From NCBI RefSeq assembly GCF_024807845.1, contig NZ_JANUEQ010000009.1, positions 124,001 to 188,000 on the forward strand: a DNA stretch of 64,000 bases, in the 5' to 3' direction. The notes under the pieces were generated by a model. The model ran no database searches. It was not told where the DNA came from and worked only from the letters and a program-made list of their open reading frames with translations. Position numbers and translations under genes: made by a program. How positions within the stretch are numbered: the stretch's first letter is position 1; each line of letters begins with the position of its first letter. Below are positions 17,256 to 26,676 of the stretch, piece after piece. Source of the DNA: Klebsiella sp. BIGb0407 (GTDB lineage: Bacteria; Pseudomonadota; Gammaproteobacteria; Enterobacterales; Enterobacteriaceae).

Positions 17256-18122
17256 CAGTTCATCCACCAGAGCACCGCCCAGACGCATCGCAGAACAAAT
17301 ACGCGGCATACCCAGAGATATACTGCGCCAAGTCTGGGTTATTGAGTAGCTTACCGGTTGCTGCTCGATATGACAGCTATCTCCCAGCCATGCCAGGGCT
17401 TCTTTGTATTCCAGTACCCCGGCAGAGCTCGGTGTTGTCAGCCATTCATGGTAATAATGACGCGTATGAGATGAAGCGCAGGCCTCGCTGGCTAGCTTAT
17501 CAATTACGCGTTCTCTGACCTCTTCAATCAGATGATTTCTCTGTACATCATCGACCAGCAGAACGGCTTCTCCAAAGGCTCCCCAGTAAAGCTCCTGCAA
17601 CGCAACATAACAGCGTCCGGCAGGGGAGAATGGAAAATAGCTTCCATGATCCCAGCGAGTCAGGACCTGTTCATAATGCTTGCGTCCCCGATCCATCAAA
17701 TTGATGTTTTGTAACTGATTTTCAATCTGCTTTAGTTTAAAAGTCAGCTGTGTGCGTAGCTTGTCTGGCAGTGAGTATTCGCCGAAATCTCCGGAGCTGG
17801 TAAATATCGCCGTTTGTTCCAGCTGGAGTAGTTTTTCTCTGACCAGTCGGGTTGCCAGATAACCTGGCTGCAGGCTGCTAGTAAACTCGGTCAGCCAGGA
17901 TATTGCTGTCGTGGAATGAGGAGTAAACACGCTTTCCAGACCACGCTGAGCATCCTGATATTGCGTAACCAGCTGACTGCGCAAGTTTTCATAAAACGAC
18001 TTACTTTGCTGTGTATGTCGTGGCTGACGCACCGCACCAATACCCAGAGCAAAATCAACAATAAACTTTTCGTTAATACAGGTTAGCGTTAGGTCGGAAC
18101 CGGTAGATACAAAATGCTTCAT
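17235..18122 (-). CDS. yjcZ: YjcZ family protein, partner gene of crfC
   Basis: A 295-aa cytosolic protein without known domain chemistry, identified as YjcZ by size and by position directly after the dynamin-like gene, as in E. coli. It has no signal peptide or membrane helix. The sequence is mostly helical with repeated Leu/Gln stretches (LREKLLQLEQ, KLKQIENQLQNINL). The ATG overlaps the crfC stop by 4 bases, so the two proteins are probably made together and may form a complex. In E. coli YjcZ has been linked to motility suppression; the molecular role is not established. Confidence 0.75.
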   Translation of the reverse strand: MKHFVSTGSDLTLTCINEKFIVDFALGIGAVRQPRHTQQSKSFYENLRSQLVTQYQDAQRGLESVFTPHSTTAISWLTEFTSSLQPGYLATRLVREKLLQLEQTAIFTSSGDFGEYSLPDKLRTQLTFKLKQIENQLQNINLMDRGRKHYEQVLTRWDHGSYFPFSPAGRCYVALQELYWGAFGEAVLLVDDVQRNHLIEEVRERVIDKLASEACASSHTRHYYHEWLTTPSSAGVLEYKEALAWLGDSCHIEQQPVSYSITQTWRSISLGMPRICSAMRLGGALVDELLVQRFD

Positions 18123-20461
18123 GGTTTCTCCGCTGAAGAAAACATCCGCAGATCCTTGCGCAGTAAGCGGGTATCTTCATGAATATAATGTACTGTTCTG
18201 ATGAACTGTTTAAGCTGATTTTTTAATGATAACTGTACGGTCTCATTTTGTTGCCGGATAACCAGACTTTGTGCCAGATTGCTACGAATAGCATCCAGAG
18301 AGTGGGAAAAATCAGTAATAAATAGTGACATACTCTCGGCCACTGACCTATTCAGTTGCGAGCTAATAATATGACGAATATGGCTAAGATAATCAGTAAT
18401 ATGCTGATGTAACTTCTGATTAAGTAATATTAAATCAATACTATAAATAGTATTCGTGGGCTCTTCGCTTCCAGTATACCATTCACTGTTGCTTAACCAG
18501 CGAGCCAACATATCACGTATCCCCCCCTGAGGAGGTAGGACTTGCTGGTATTCAATAACATTGGTAAAAATATGGTGTGTATTGGAGTGCAGCTGATTGG
18601 TCTGAAGAGCGGGCAGCTTGACCTGGGCGTGGAGCCCGACTTCTGCCAGTTCATCACTGACACGTGTTTCAATCGGTTTTAATATCTTATGCAAGCTGTC
18701 TGTCAGCGTGACTTCCAGGGAGCTCAATGAAGCATTCAGATCTGCTGTGATGGTTTCCAGCGCCGTGAACAGTAACATCTCTCCGGATGCACGAATCTTA
18801 AGCAGTAAAGTACGCGCCAGTGCTTCACTTTCAACGGTGATTTTTTCACTTCCGGGTGCAAAATCTCTTTGTTGAGCTGAGGAAATATCTTGCTTCTCAC
18901 CCACTATCAACCCTTCGCGAAAATAATCATTCATCGCATCATGAAGCTGAGATTCAATATGATTAATACTGTTATTAATCACCGCTAATGTCGCAGTGGT
19001 TTTTTGCTGGATAGTTAAATCCAGTTCCTGACGCATATTTTGAAGCAACAGAATATCTTGTTCCAGGCAAGTAATTTTCTGTTGCAGGCCATCGTTAGTG
19101 ACCTGCAAACCCTGAGAACGAAACTGTAAATACCGCTCTGCATCCCGGGCATAATCAATCAATTTATTGCAGGCAGAAAGTAGAGCATATTGCGCAGCAT
19201 TGGCATGGGCAGCATGTAATATTTTTTCAATAGGTGGCCCAAGCATAGAGTCTTCCCACAACAGACTGGCAGCATGGCGAATAATCTCCGCGTCAGCCAA
19301 ATCCTCATTACGCCAGCGTCTTCCCAGCGCCTCTTCGGCAAAATCTTGTACCCAACTGTGCGTGTCCGCTGGCGGTAGATGTCCCCGTTTATCCAGCTCG
19401 TAGCGAGCACGATTAGCAAGATATCCCCACATACTGGATACAGGAAATATCCTGTCGCCACTAATCATGCCTTTCATCAGTGTTCCGGCTACCATCGCTT
19501 TAACCTGGGACTCATCGTCACTATTACGATCTTTTTGATCGAATTTATTCACTAAAATATAAAGTGGGATCGACTTTGAAACACTCTGAATAGCCAGCCT
19601 GACCTCTTCATCAGATACTGACTTTAACTGGGTATAATCCATAATCGCCAGAATTGCCGAAGCCTGAGCAAGTTGCTCATTCAGCATTTCTTGTAAATGT
19701 GGTTGCCCTGCTTCATTGGGTCCCGGGGTATCAAGTAATGTTAACTGCCCCTGACCGTTATTCAGTCCGGCAAGATGCACAAATTCCACTTCGATAAAGG
19801 GAATATGTTCTATCACGGCATAAGACCTGAAAGGGAATGGCACATCCAGAGCAGCCGCCAGCCGGACTAAATCATTCAAACTTTTCAGGCAATGAAAGAT
19901 AGGCTTAGCCCCGAGATACTGGCTCTCAAAACGCGTACCCTCAATAATTCTATCGAGTAATGCGTCCATATCCCGATCAACTTCCAACTTTTGCCCCAGG
20001 CTTTGTCTCTCTGTCTCTGAGAGTTTCTTCTGTAGCTCACCCATCAGAGCTTTAATTGGCAATACATGGGGAAAATGGAGGATCGGCTCATGTTGCCCGG
20101 GAGTATGGCGAATCAGCGTGGGTAGCGCAGTCATCGGACGATTACGGTTAGGCAGTACTTCAGTACCAATAATTGCATTAATCGTCGTTGATTTACCCGC
20201 TTTCATCGTCCCGACGATTGCCAGCACCATTTCATGATGAGTAACTTTACGCAGTTCATTTTTAAGTATATCTACCTGCATATCTATGCCAGCAGAGCTA
20301 AACTTCAATGGCAGAGCTGAAGGGTTATCAGATGTTTGCGAGATATTCTTATCATTCTGCAATACCAGTGGTGCTATTTTTAGCGTATTCAGGTTCTGCA
20401 ACGAGAGTTGTAATAACCGCTCTACTTCTTGACTTAATTCGAAAATTGTTTGCGTGTGCAT
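18119..20461 (-). CDS. crfC: Dynamin-like GTPase CrfC (clamp-binding, sister replication fork colocalisation)
   Basis: Large GTPase of the dynamin superfamily, 780 aa (E. coli CrfC/YjdA is about 740). G1 is GTMKAGKS (84-91), G2 lies in the RPMTALPTLIRH region, G3 is DTPG (244-247) and G4 is NKFD (305-308). The second half is long helical, coiled-coil-like sequence as in bacterial dynamins. In E. coli CrfC binds the DnaN sliding clamp through its N-terminus; here the N-terminus MHTQTIFELSQEVERLLQLS is well conserved. No transmembrane segment was seen. It is upstream of and overlapping yjcZ. The E. coli neighbour yjdM also follows nearby at 21118. Confidence 0.92.
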   Translation of the reverse strand: MHTQTIFELSQEVERLLQLSLQNLNTLKIAPLVLQNDKNISQTSDNPSALPLKFSSAGIDMQVDILKNELRKVTHHEMVLAIVGTMKAGKSTTINAIIGTEVLPNRNRPMTALPTLIRHTPGQHEPILHFPHVLPIKALMGELQKKLSETERQSLGQKLEVDRDMDALLDRIIEGTRFESQYLGAKPIFHCLKSLNDLVRLAAALDVPFPFRSYAVIEHIPFIEVEFVHLAGLNNGQGQLTLLDTPGPNEAGQPHLQEMLNEQLAQASAILAIMDYTQLKSVSDEEVRLAIQSVSKSIPLYILVNKFDQKDRNSDDESQVKAMVAGTLMKGMISGDRIFPVSSMWGYLANRARYELDKRGHLPPADTHSWVQDFAEEALGRRWRNEDLADAEIIRHAASLLWEDSMLGPPIEKILHAAHANAAQYALLSACNKLIDYARDAERYLQFRSQGLQVTNDGLQQKITCLEQDILLLQNMRQELDLTIQQKTTATLAVINNSINHIESQLHDAMNDYFREGLIVGEKQDISSAQQRDFAPGSEKITVESEALARTLLLKIRASGEMLLFTALETITADLNASLSSLEVTLTDSLHKILKPIETRVSDELAEVGLHAQVKLPALQTNQLHSNTHHIFTNVIEYQQVLPPQGGIRDMLARWLSNSEWYTGSEEPTNTIYSIDLILLNQKLHQHITDYLSHIRHIISSQLNRSVAESMSLFITDFSHSLDAIRSNLAQSLVIRQQNETVQLSLKNQLKQFIRTVHYIHEDTRLLRKDLRMFSSAEKP

Positions 20462-21117
20462 AAAATCTTCCCTTAACTCAAATTAATCGAGTTTTTTAAT
20501 GCGGGGTTTTATTTTTATAATTAAAAATCGTTTGCTGTGATTAAATAACTTGTTAAATGTTTAGTTAATGTTACGCCGGGCAGCGATCCTTTCTTTTAAG
20601 TTACTCTGCCAAATTAATGGCGATATAAAGGTAAGATAGAGATCCAATACTGCACGTTCAGGAAAAACGGTTCAGAAAAATCAATATAACTGCTTAATCG
20701 CAAATCAGCATTATCAAATTCTTTAATTATCCGTTGATATACCCAAAATAATTCAAGCTGTAAGACAAAACGTTGTCCCGTCAGGACAAGACCCATTGGT
20801 GAGTATCATAATGCGGCAAGTGAAAGAACCCCGATGAGCTTACGCAGGTAAGCGATTCGGGTAGCAAGGCTCTACCTTGGCATCAATATCTATAAACCTG
20901 AGCATACCTGCGATGAGTAGCAGGAAGAGTCACTATACCTTAAGTTAAACTGAGATTTTAACCAATCTTTCCGACAGAATCTTTCAATTTATATCTGATA
21001 ACGCATGTTCTGTGCCATAACCACTATAAATGTAGTGTTTTAGTGTATAATGCCGCATTATTTTTGCAGTCACTGGCTGCTCTTTTCATATCATTATCCT
21101 ACATTGAGGACCTGATA
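20462..21117. other. Intergenic region crfC-yjdM
   Basis: 656 bases between two divergent genes. It contains the dispersed repeat at 20739-20890 and is otherwise AT-rich. No convincing ORF was seen. Confidence 0.5.
20739..20890. repeat. Dispersed enterobacterial intergenic repeat, copy 2
   Basis: Starts ATACCCAAAATAATTCAAG and continues with GCGGCAAGTGAAAGAACCCC and the dyad GAGCTTACGCAGGTAAGC. This is the layout of the long intergenic repeats of Serratia, Yersinia and related genera. It shares its head with the copies near 5300 and 34872. Confidence 0.65.
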
Positions 21118-21453
21118 ATGCCATTACCTCATTGCCCAAAATGCAATTCTGAGTACACCTATGAAGATAACGGTGTCTACATTTGCCCTGAGTGTGCTTT
21201 CGAATGGAATGATGCTGCAAGCGGCGAGTCTGATGACCAGCTAATCGTCAAGGATGCCAATGGTAACCTGCTGGCTGACGGCGATAACATCACCGTTATT
21301 AAAGACCTTAAAGTTAAGGGCAGTTCTTCTATGCTCAAAATAGGTACAAAAGTTAAGGGTATTCGTCTGGTAGAAGGCGATCACAACATTGACTGTAAGA
21401 TTGATGGCTTTGGCCCGATGAAGCTAAAATCTGAATTTGTGAAAAAGAACTAA
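21118..21453 (+). CDS. yjdM: YjdM (PhnA) zinc-ribbon family protein
   Basis: A 111-aa cytosolic protein, the same length as E. coli YjdM (formerly PhnA; despite the name it is not the phosphonoacetate hydrolase). The N-terminal zinc ribbon has CPKC near residues 6-9 and CPEC about 17 residues on. The C-terminal beta-rich YjdM domain contains [18 protein letters not shown] and [20 protein letters not shown] chose ATG 21118, with GAGGA ahead, over an upstream in-frame ATG at 21043, because family members begin at MPLPHCPKC. Its closeness to crfC repeats the E. coli arrangement. Confidence 0.92.
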   Translation: MPLPHCPKCNSEYTYEDNGVYICPECAFEWNDAASGESDDQLIVKDANGNLLADGDNITVIKDLKVKGSSSMLKIGTKVKGIRLVEGDHNIDCKIDGFGPMKLKSEFVKKN

Positions 21454-21461
21454 TCCATTGT

Positions 21462-21493
21462 TTGTACGGTGGAAGTATAATTTCACCGTACAA
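21462..21493 (+). terminator. Hairpin downstream of yjdM
   Basis: 10-bp stem TTGTACGGTG (21462-21471) with its complement at 21484-21493, nine bases after the stop. The T-run is weak. Confidence 0.45.
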
Positions 21494-21665
21494 TCATGAT
21501 ATACAACTCACCCCTGATTATATATCCATTATAATTATAAAATCACAGTTCTATAATTGTTCGCAATATCAGATTACGCTCTGATTTATAGAATAAATAA
21601 AGTATTACTGAAGCCATCACTTTACTATCGACAGTAATAATATGCTGCCGATAGATAACCAGAGG

Positions 21666-22604
21666 TTAAGCAACAAAAAGGTTATATCCAAGCTGTGTGG
21701 CTATCTCTGCCACCATTTTTTGCCCGCGAACGCTATTACCTTCTTCATCCAATGGTGGGGAAAAAGCAGCAATTCCCATAACACCAGGTACGACAGTAAC
21801 TACTCCACCGCCGACCCCACTTTTAGCGGGTAAGCCAACGCGATAGGCCCAGTCACCAGAGGCACCGTACATTCCTTCCATCATCATTTCGGCTAGAATA
21901 TAACGCACATTACTGCTATTAAGCACCTGCTGCTGAGTGACCGGGTTAATACCTCCGGCAGCCAGTGTCGCACCTAATGTTGCCAGTTCAACGGTATTAA
22001 ATAGGACCGAACACTGACGAGTATAAACATCACAAGCCTCCATAGCATCGCAATATAATGTGCCTGCTGAATATAATAACCATGCAATCGCCCTATTATG
22101 GAAGTTAGTCGTTTGCTCTGAATGATTAACCTCATCTGACAAAGCCACGGCAGCGCCCGCTAGTTGCTGTTGCATATTCAGTATACGTTGCCAGCGCTGC
22201 TCTCTGTCTGTCGCTGTTATCAGGCTCGCAGCAGACATCGCTCCAGCATTCACCAAGGGGGAAAATGGTTTATCATTATGCAGTTCCAAAGCCATAACAG
22301 AGTTAAAAGGTAAACCTGTCGGGCTGGCACCAATCTTGGCCTGTACTGCATCAGGCCCCACATCCTCAAGAGCCAATGCCAGGGTACTTACTTTAGAGAT
22401 AGACTCGAGGGCAAAGCGATACTGGCTATCTCCGGCATGGTAAATCTTTCCGTCATGGGTAACTACAACAACTGCCGCCAGCTCTGATGGAACCCGGGCC
22501 AGATAGGGAATATAGTCTGCATTTTTACCACCCGGTAATGCTGAATATGCACTAAAGGCTGAATCCACAGCTTGCTGAATACGTTGCGGGTCAATGTCTA
22601 TCAT
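21666..22604 (-). CDS. glsA: Glutaminase A
   Basis: Serine-dependent glutaminase converting L-glutamine to glutamate and ammonia, 312 aa. It is closest to E. coli GlsA (YbaS), the acid-resistance glutaminase, rather than GlsB. The beta-lactamase-like core has ESISKV with the nucleophile Ser68 and Lys71, followed by NAGAMSAASLI, NFHNRAIAWLLYSAG and KSGVGGGVVTVVPG. The chosen ATG at 22604 has AGGAGTCC ahead; the frame stays open another 30 codons upstream, but that extension has no family counterpart. In E. coli it works with the neighbouring transporter YbaT; no such partner is present here. Confidence 0.9.
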   Translation of the reverse strand: MIDIDPQRIQQAVDSAFSAYSALPGGKNADYIPYLARVPSELAAVVVVTHDGKIYHAGDSQYRFALESISKVSTLALALEDVGPDAVQAKIGASPTGLPFNSVMALELHNDKPFSPLVNAGAMSAASLITATDREQRWQRILNMQQQLAGAAVALSDEVNHSEQTTNFHNRAIAWLLYSAGTLYCDAMEACDVYTRQCSVLFNTVELATLGATLAAGGINPVTQQQVLNSSNVRYILAEMMMEGMYGASGDWAYRVGLPAKSGVGGGVVTVVPGVMGIAAFSPPLDEEGNSVRGQKMVAEIATQLGYNLFVA

Positions 22605-22788
22605 TAGGGACTCCTGTTGAGAGTAAATAGTATCTCTGATAAGGATAGACGCTATTAATAATCCGGCACTATACTGGCGCTGATATCGGTGCAACCCAAG
22701 TCCTGAGTTATTCTTAAATATAAATCAGAGCTATATCGGTGGTATCCGTAGCCACCTCAATAATACATTTTTATTACAGGAACCCACC

Positions 22789-23238
22789 ATGTCTGACTCT
22801 ATAACTTTCACTGGTATCACCCATGAACAGAGCGACATTGTCTATGCCCTGATTTGTGAATTACGCCAGGATCAGATACTTGATAGCTCGCTTATCAAGG
22901 AGGGCCTGATAGCCAATCTTAATAATCCGCATATTAAGTATCAGCTCGCATGGCTGGGTACTGAAGTGGTAGGTTTTATTAGTCTGCAACTGCAGTTTCA
23001 TCTGCATCATGCACGCTGGATAGCTGAAATTCAGGAGCTGGTTGTAATGCCACAGGCACGTAGTCTTGGTGTCGGTAAAGCGCTACTCGCCTGGGCTGAA
23101 CAGCAAGCCCGTCATCACCATGCAGAGCTACTGGAGCTCTCAACCAGTACTAAAAGAGTTGATGCTCACCGCTTTTATATCCGGGAAGGTTATCAGGCAA
23201 CACATCTGCGCTTTACTAAACCTCTTACCTACGAATAA
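22789..23238 (+). CDS. GNAT-family N-acetyltransferase
   Basis: A 149-aa acetyl-CoA-dependent acyltransferase. The acetyl-CoA-binding motif A is in [25 protein letters not shown] (residues about 84-108), preceded by the beta strand [10 protein letters not shown] and followed by [22 protein letters not shown], the usual motif B. The substrate, a protein, small amine or antibiotic, is unknown. The ATG has a good AGGA site. It is followed closely by a small lipoprotein gene. Confidence 0.88.
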   Translation: MSDSITFTGITHEQSDIVYALICELRQDQILDSSLIKEGLIANLNNPHIKYQLAWLGTEVVGFISLQLQFHLHHARWIAEIQELVVMPQARSLGVGKALLAWAEQQARHHHAELLELSTSTKRVDAHRFYIREGYQATHLRFTKPLTYE

Positions 23239-23314
23239 TGCCGCCAGTGATGATGTGAAGACCAGATTGCCAGGCTACAATATGCGCTTGAGTTTGAATA
23301 GAGATGAGTATGTG

Positions 23315-23632
23315 ATGAAAAAGATAGCTGTCGTAACAATGCTTGGTGCTTTTTTGGTTTCCGGTTGTGCAGTCCACACTGATGAGACCAGTGTGGGCAA
23401 ATTTGGTCTGGCTTATAAAAGTAATATCCAGCGTAAACTCGATAATCAATACTATACAGAAGCTGAAGCCTCACTGGCCCGGGGCAGAATATCGGGTGCG
23501 GAAGAGATAGTAAAAACTGATGCGACAAATTACTGCGTTACTCAGGGTAAAAAAATGCAGATCGTCGACTTAACCACTGAAGGCGCTGGCCTGCATGGTG
23601 TTGCCCGTCTGACATTCAAATGTGAAGCTTAA
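23315..23632 (+). CDS. Small predicted lipoprotein of unknown function
   Basis: A 105-aa exported protein. The N-terminus MKKIAVVTMLGAFLVSGCAVH is a lipoprotein signal with lipobox VSGC (Cys18), and the residues after the Cys do not include Asp at +2, so outer-membrane sorting is expected. The mature part carries two further Cys residues (NYCVTQ and LTFKCEA) that could form a disulfide. I chose the ATG at 23315; the frame is open further upstream inside the GNAT gene, but only this start gives a signal peptide. I do not recognise a family. Confidence 0.7.
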   Translation: MKKIAVVTMLGAFLVSGCAVHTDETSVGKFGLAYKSNIQRKLDNQYYTEAEASLARGRISGAEEIVKTDATNYCVTQGKKMQIVDLTTEGAGLHGVARLTFKCEA

Positions 23633-24043
23633 AAAATGAAGCCGTTCTACCCTCGCTACTGAATGTCGGTACTGTGATAGCGCTCACCGGTGATGCATTA
23701 TAAATGCCCTTAAGCAAATAGAGATGAATGCCGTAGCCTGAAAGACTTATTTAACCCGTGTGCCTGTCTGGCACACTTCTTATCGCCAGTCCCGCGTATA
23801 CCTGCTTTACTCCCTTTAACACATCAGCTTTGGGTATATATATATAAAACATATTAATGCTAAAAAATGACAGTATAACAACTAAAAAATGCACCAATAA
23901 CCCAGAGTGATTTTCTTGACAGTATTTTTACATCATATTAATAATTACTTTCACTCTCGTAAACATTATAAATTTATCTTCGCATAAATGGCGGCATATC
24001 ACATTAACCACGTTAATAACACCATCATAGAAAAGGTGCTTTT
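23633..24043. other. Intergenic region, nothing recognised
   Basis: 411 bases, AT-rich in its second half, with a short TA-dinucleotide run near 23840. It probably holds the promoter of the orphan gene at 24044. No RNA gene or repeat was recognised. Confidence 0.4.
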
Positions 24044-24415
24044 ATGACTCACATAATTACATTAGCTGATGAACTAAAAGATATTTATTTCGCTCAAAAC
24101 AGAGAAACTAAAGTCGTCACTGCTGACATACAAAAAATAAATTTTATGACCGTCTATAACTGGGGATATACAGTTCCGATCATACTCAGACTAGACGTTG
24201 TTTTCCTTGGTGAAACAGAAATAAAACATGTTTCAGCAGTCTATTATTCAACCGAGGAAAAAGTACCTTCTGATATCTATGTTTCTATGCTCTCTGATTT
24301 TGCATCAAGTAGTAATGTTGATTACAACCTGAGAATTAATCTGGCTGAAGCGAACCCGGAAAGTAATAACTATTTCCTGGAATATGTCAGTGTATTTATT
24401 GATGACAATATATAG
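24044..24415 (+). CDS. Hypothetical protein, no recognised family
   Basis: A 123-aa acidic, cytosolic-looking protein with no signal peptide or membrane helix. The ATG is preceded by AAAAGGTGC. The composition is rich in Asp, Glu, Ser and Asn, with alternating hydrophobic residues (VPIILRLDVVFLGETEIKHVSAVYY) suggesting a beta-sandwich or sheet. It stands alone and ends before a strong hairpin shared with the convergent nitroreductase gene. It is more AT-rich than its neighbours, which fits recent acquisition. Function unknown; expression is plausible given the clean ribosome binding site and downstream hairpin. Confidence 0.6.
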   Translation: MTHIITLADELKDIYFAQNRETKVVTADIQKINFMTVYNWGYTVPIILRLDVVFLGETEIKHVSAVYYSTEEKVPSDIYVSMLSDFASSSNVDYNLRINLAEANPESNNYFLEYVSVFIDDNI

Positions 24416-24442
24416 AAAGAGTTATTGGTTTTTAGAATAAGA

Positions 24443-24480
24443 TTGGGAAACTGAAACATATAGTAAATTCAGTTTCCCAA
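24443..24480. terminator. Bidirectional hairpin between convergent genes
   Basis: Perfect 12-bp stem (24443-24454 with 24469-24480, TTGGGAAACTGA and complement) between the hypothetical gene and the convergent nitroreductase gene. It is well placed to stop transcription from both sides. Confidence 0.6.
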
Positions 24481-24517
24481 CCATCAACACACTGTCTGAT
24501 TACTCACAAAACAATAT

Positions 24518-25120
24518 TTACTTAGCGATAATGAAACGCGCTTCGTTTTCAATAAAGGTTTTAGTAGCAGGTGCAGCACCAGTAATTGAACCGAAGTTCA
24601 GCTGTGCGCGCAGTTTCCAGCTAGCAGGGATATTCCACTGGGCCTGAACATCCGCATCAACCAGTGGGTTATAGTGCTGTAAGTTAACGCCCAGACCTTT
24701 CTCGGCCAGTGCCAGCCATACTGCATACTGAGCAATACCGGTACTGTGCTCTGACCATACCGGGAAGTTATCCGCATAAGCAGGGAATGACTCCTGCAGT
24801 CCTTTCACCACGTCCTGATCTTCAAAAAACAGTACTGAACCTGCAGCAGCTGCAAAGCCATCAATTTTGTCTGAAGTTGGCTGGAATTTATCCGCCGGAA
24901 CCAGTTTTCTTAACTGCTCGCGAGTCAGCTCCCAGAATTTTTCATGCTCTTTGCCCAGCAGAATAAGGGCACGTGAGCTCTGAGAGTTAAAGGCTGAAGG
25001 AGCCTGGCGAATAGCCTCTGTGATGATTTCAACGATGGCATCGTCGCTCACCGGAAGTGTTTTTCCAAGGGTATAAGACGTTCTGCGCTTTTCAGCAAGA
25101 GAGGCAAAAGTACCTGACAT
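24518..25120 (-). CDS. Nitroreductase-family protein (Frm2/HBN1-like)
   Basis: FMN-dependent NAD(P)H oxidoreductase-like protein, 200 aa, of the short nitroreductase branch typified by yeast Frm2/Hbn1. The N-terminal FMN-phosphate contact is in EKRRTSYTLG. APSAFNSQSSRALIL near residue 40 binds flavin, and EKGLGVNLQHYNPLVD near 140 and LNFGSITGAAP near 173 complete the fold. Members are induced by oxidative stress or lipids in other organisms; the substrate is unknown. It is a monocistronic gene with its own promoter region upstream of 25120. Confidence 0.88.
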   Translation of the reverse strand: MSGTFASLAEKRRTSYTLGKTLPVSDDAIVEIITEAIRQAPSAFNSQSSRALILLGKEHEKFWELTREQLRKLVPADKFQPTSDKIDGFAAAAGSVLFFEDQDVVKGLQESFPAYADNFPVWSEHSTGIAQYAVWLALAEKGLGVNLQHYNPLVDADVQAQWNIPASWKLRAQLNFGSITGAAPATKTFIENEARFIIAK

Positions 25121-25405
25121 ATTAGCTCCTGGTTTTCGTATATATACGGGTTAGATTAAGAAATAGGTGTTTTGTTTGTTTAGATCGAAATCAAAACAAG
25201 TATAGATTTTTCAATTAGTAACACTTTACCAATAGTGGCGTTATTGAAAATATTCCTAAAATAAATCGCTAAAGCTTAACTCTGTAAACCAACACTATCT
25301 GTAAGCAAAGAACTTCCCCACGCTTATAGACTAGAATAGAACACTGAAGCCAACAACATCTGGTTCCCTATAGCGAAATTATTCGCATTCAAAGGAGTTT
25401 TATTG

Positions 25406-25852
25406 ATGAAAAGAATACTCATCGCACTGGCCCTTTCTTGTTCTGCCCTTTCTGCTTACGCCGCTGAACCACTCACCGTCAGTAGCCTGGCGACAGATAA
25501 AGCGACAGCAGCAGCATTCAAAACGATGGTGGGTAGCCAAAAATTGCCGCAATGGGTCACCCAGGGTGGTACTAGCAGCCAAAATCAGGATGTTACGATT
25601 GGTGGGAAAAAATATATCGTGCTGAACAGCTGCAAGCCTCATGACTGCGCGGCTGAGAATATAGCTGTGCTGTATTCTCCGGAATCAAAAACTCTGGCTG
25701 GCGTATTTTCACAACTCGACGAACAAGCAGTCCATCAAAAACTGACCTGGTTAAATATCAGTGATGAGTTATCAATTGATGGCAAAACAGTCCTCTTTGC
25801 AGCGCTGACAGGTAGCCTGGATAATCATCCGGACAGCTTTAATTTTAAATAG
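25406..25852 (+). CDS. ivy: Inhibitor of vertebrate lysozyme (Ivy)
   Basis: Periplasmic lysozyme inhibitor, 148 aa. The signal peptide MKRILIALALSCSALSAYAA ends with a consensus cleavage site. The inhibitory loop CKPHDC (Cys76-Cys81) carries the His that enters the lysozyme active site and is closed by a disulfide. Strands such as KKYIVLNS and TLAGVFSQLDE match the family. It protects peptidoglycan from host C-type lysozyme and may limit the cell's own lytic transglycosylases. The start is ATG 25406, with AAAGGAG ahead; a TTG one codon upstream is less likely. Confidence 0.94.
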   Translation: MKRILIALALSCSALSAYAAEPLTVSSLATDKATAAAFKTMVGSQKLPQWVTQGGTSSQNQDVTIGGKKYIVLNSCKPHDCAAENIAVLYSPESKTLAGVFSQLDEQAVHQKLTWLNISDELSIDGKTVLFAALTGSLDNHPDSFNFK

Positions 25853-25859
25853 CCTGTTT

Positions 25860-25882
25860 AAGGTGGCAGACCCTGCCACCTT
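25860..25882 (+). terminator. Terminator after ivy
   Basis: 10-bp stem AAGGTGGCAG (25860-25869) with its complement at 25873-25882 around a 3-base loop, eight bases after the ivy stop, followed by GCTTTA. Confidence 0.6.
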
Positions 25883-25920
25883 GCTTTACCGCACAAAACA
25901 ATCACCCGTAACGAGATGAA

Positions 25921-26124
25921 TTAATATAAGTCCTGCTCGTTACTCCAGATGACAGCCTGGGCTGCAATGACTTCATTTTTATCCGAATTATAGGCTACCG
26001 AAGGGCTGCCATAGAGCTCATAACCCAGTTCCAGAGCTTCAGAGACCCGATGGCAGAAAGTTGCGTCATCCGGGCCGGTGATTAACCGGTAAGCCGGTAA
26101 GTCTTGTGGTTTTACTTTTTTCAT
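25921..26124 (-). CDS. DUF1737-type small protein
   Basis: A 67-aa cytosolic protein that looks like the DUF1737 family: YRLITGPDDATFCHRVSEALELGYELYGSPS, then VIAAQAVIW. This pattern (ITG, LGYEL.G, QA.I) is shared by small proteins of unknown function in many proteobacteria. Its ATG is preceded by GGAAG. Monocistronic and convergent with ivy. No function known. Confidence 0.75.
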   Translation of the reverse strand: MKKVKPQDLPAYRLITGPDDATFCHRVSEALELGYELYGSPSVAYNSDKNEVIAAQAVIWSNEQDLY

Positions 26125-26676
26125 TTTGCTTCCTTACTGGGAAAAAATTAACAGGAATATTCGTCATCTGCTCATCAAATTAATGATAGTACGCAAGTCC
26201 CTGACTGGCTATTTGATTTAACAAGTAGCTTACAAATGCGCGCTGGCTACGGCTTCACAAACTTTCTCCTCCTCTATCCCTATTTCCAGTATGTTTTCAT
26301 TGAAAGCTGTAGAAATTGATAATGAAATAATAACGGTAATAAATTACTAAGATGTTTATCTACTTGCCAGGTCCCTCCACCTCGATGCTATCCCCTCAAG
26401 CCATGAAAAAGCAGCCATATTCACTTAGTTTTCTATATAAAACAGGATTTTCATCAAAAAATAAATCATAACCTATTGTTATGGAATGGTTTTAATCATT
26501 ATTTTTTAACGTTATTTTCAATGTTTTGTGTTTTTCCCTACGATTATTAATCAAGCATTTTAAGGCATATTTTTAATGCGTGATCTCTCCCTCAAAAAAT
26601 AAACAAAGCTGTCACCCCCTCTGTTATTAACGTTTATTTGACATATTATTAACATACTAAAGGAGAGCCAAAAGCC
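26125..26676. promoter_or_regulatory. acs upstream region
   Basis: 552 AT-rich bases without a gene. E. coli acs is driven from a CRP- and IHF-controlled promoter in such a region; I could not place CRP sites with confidence. The divergent nrf genes seen next to acs in E. coli are absent. Confidence 0.4.

Noticed and set aside
20614-20796. 60-codon open frame in the crfC-yjdM gap
   Set aside because: Runs through the dispersed repeat; no start signal.
24044-25852. Toxin-antitoxin or phage-defence locus around the orphan, nitroreductase and ivy genes
   Set aside because: No nuclease, kinase, antitoxin-like DNA-binding protein or paired overlapping genes are present.
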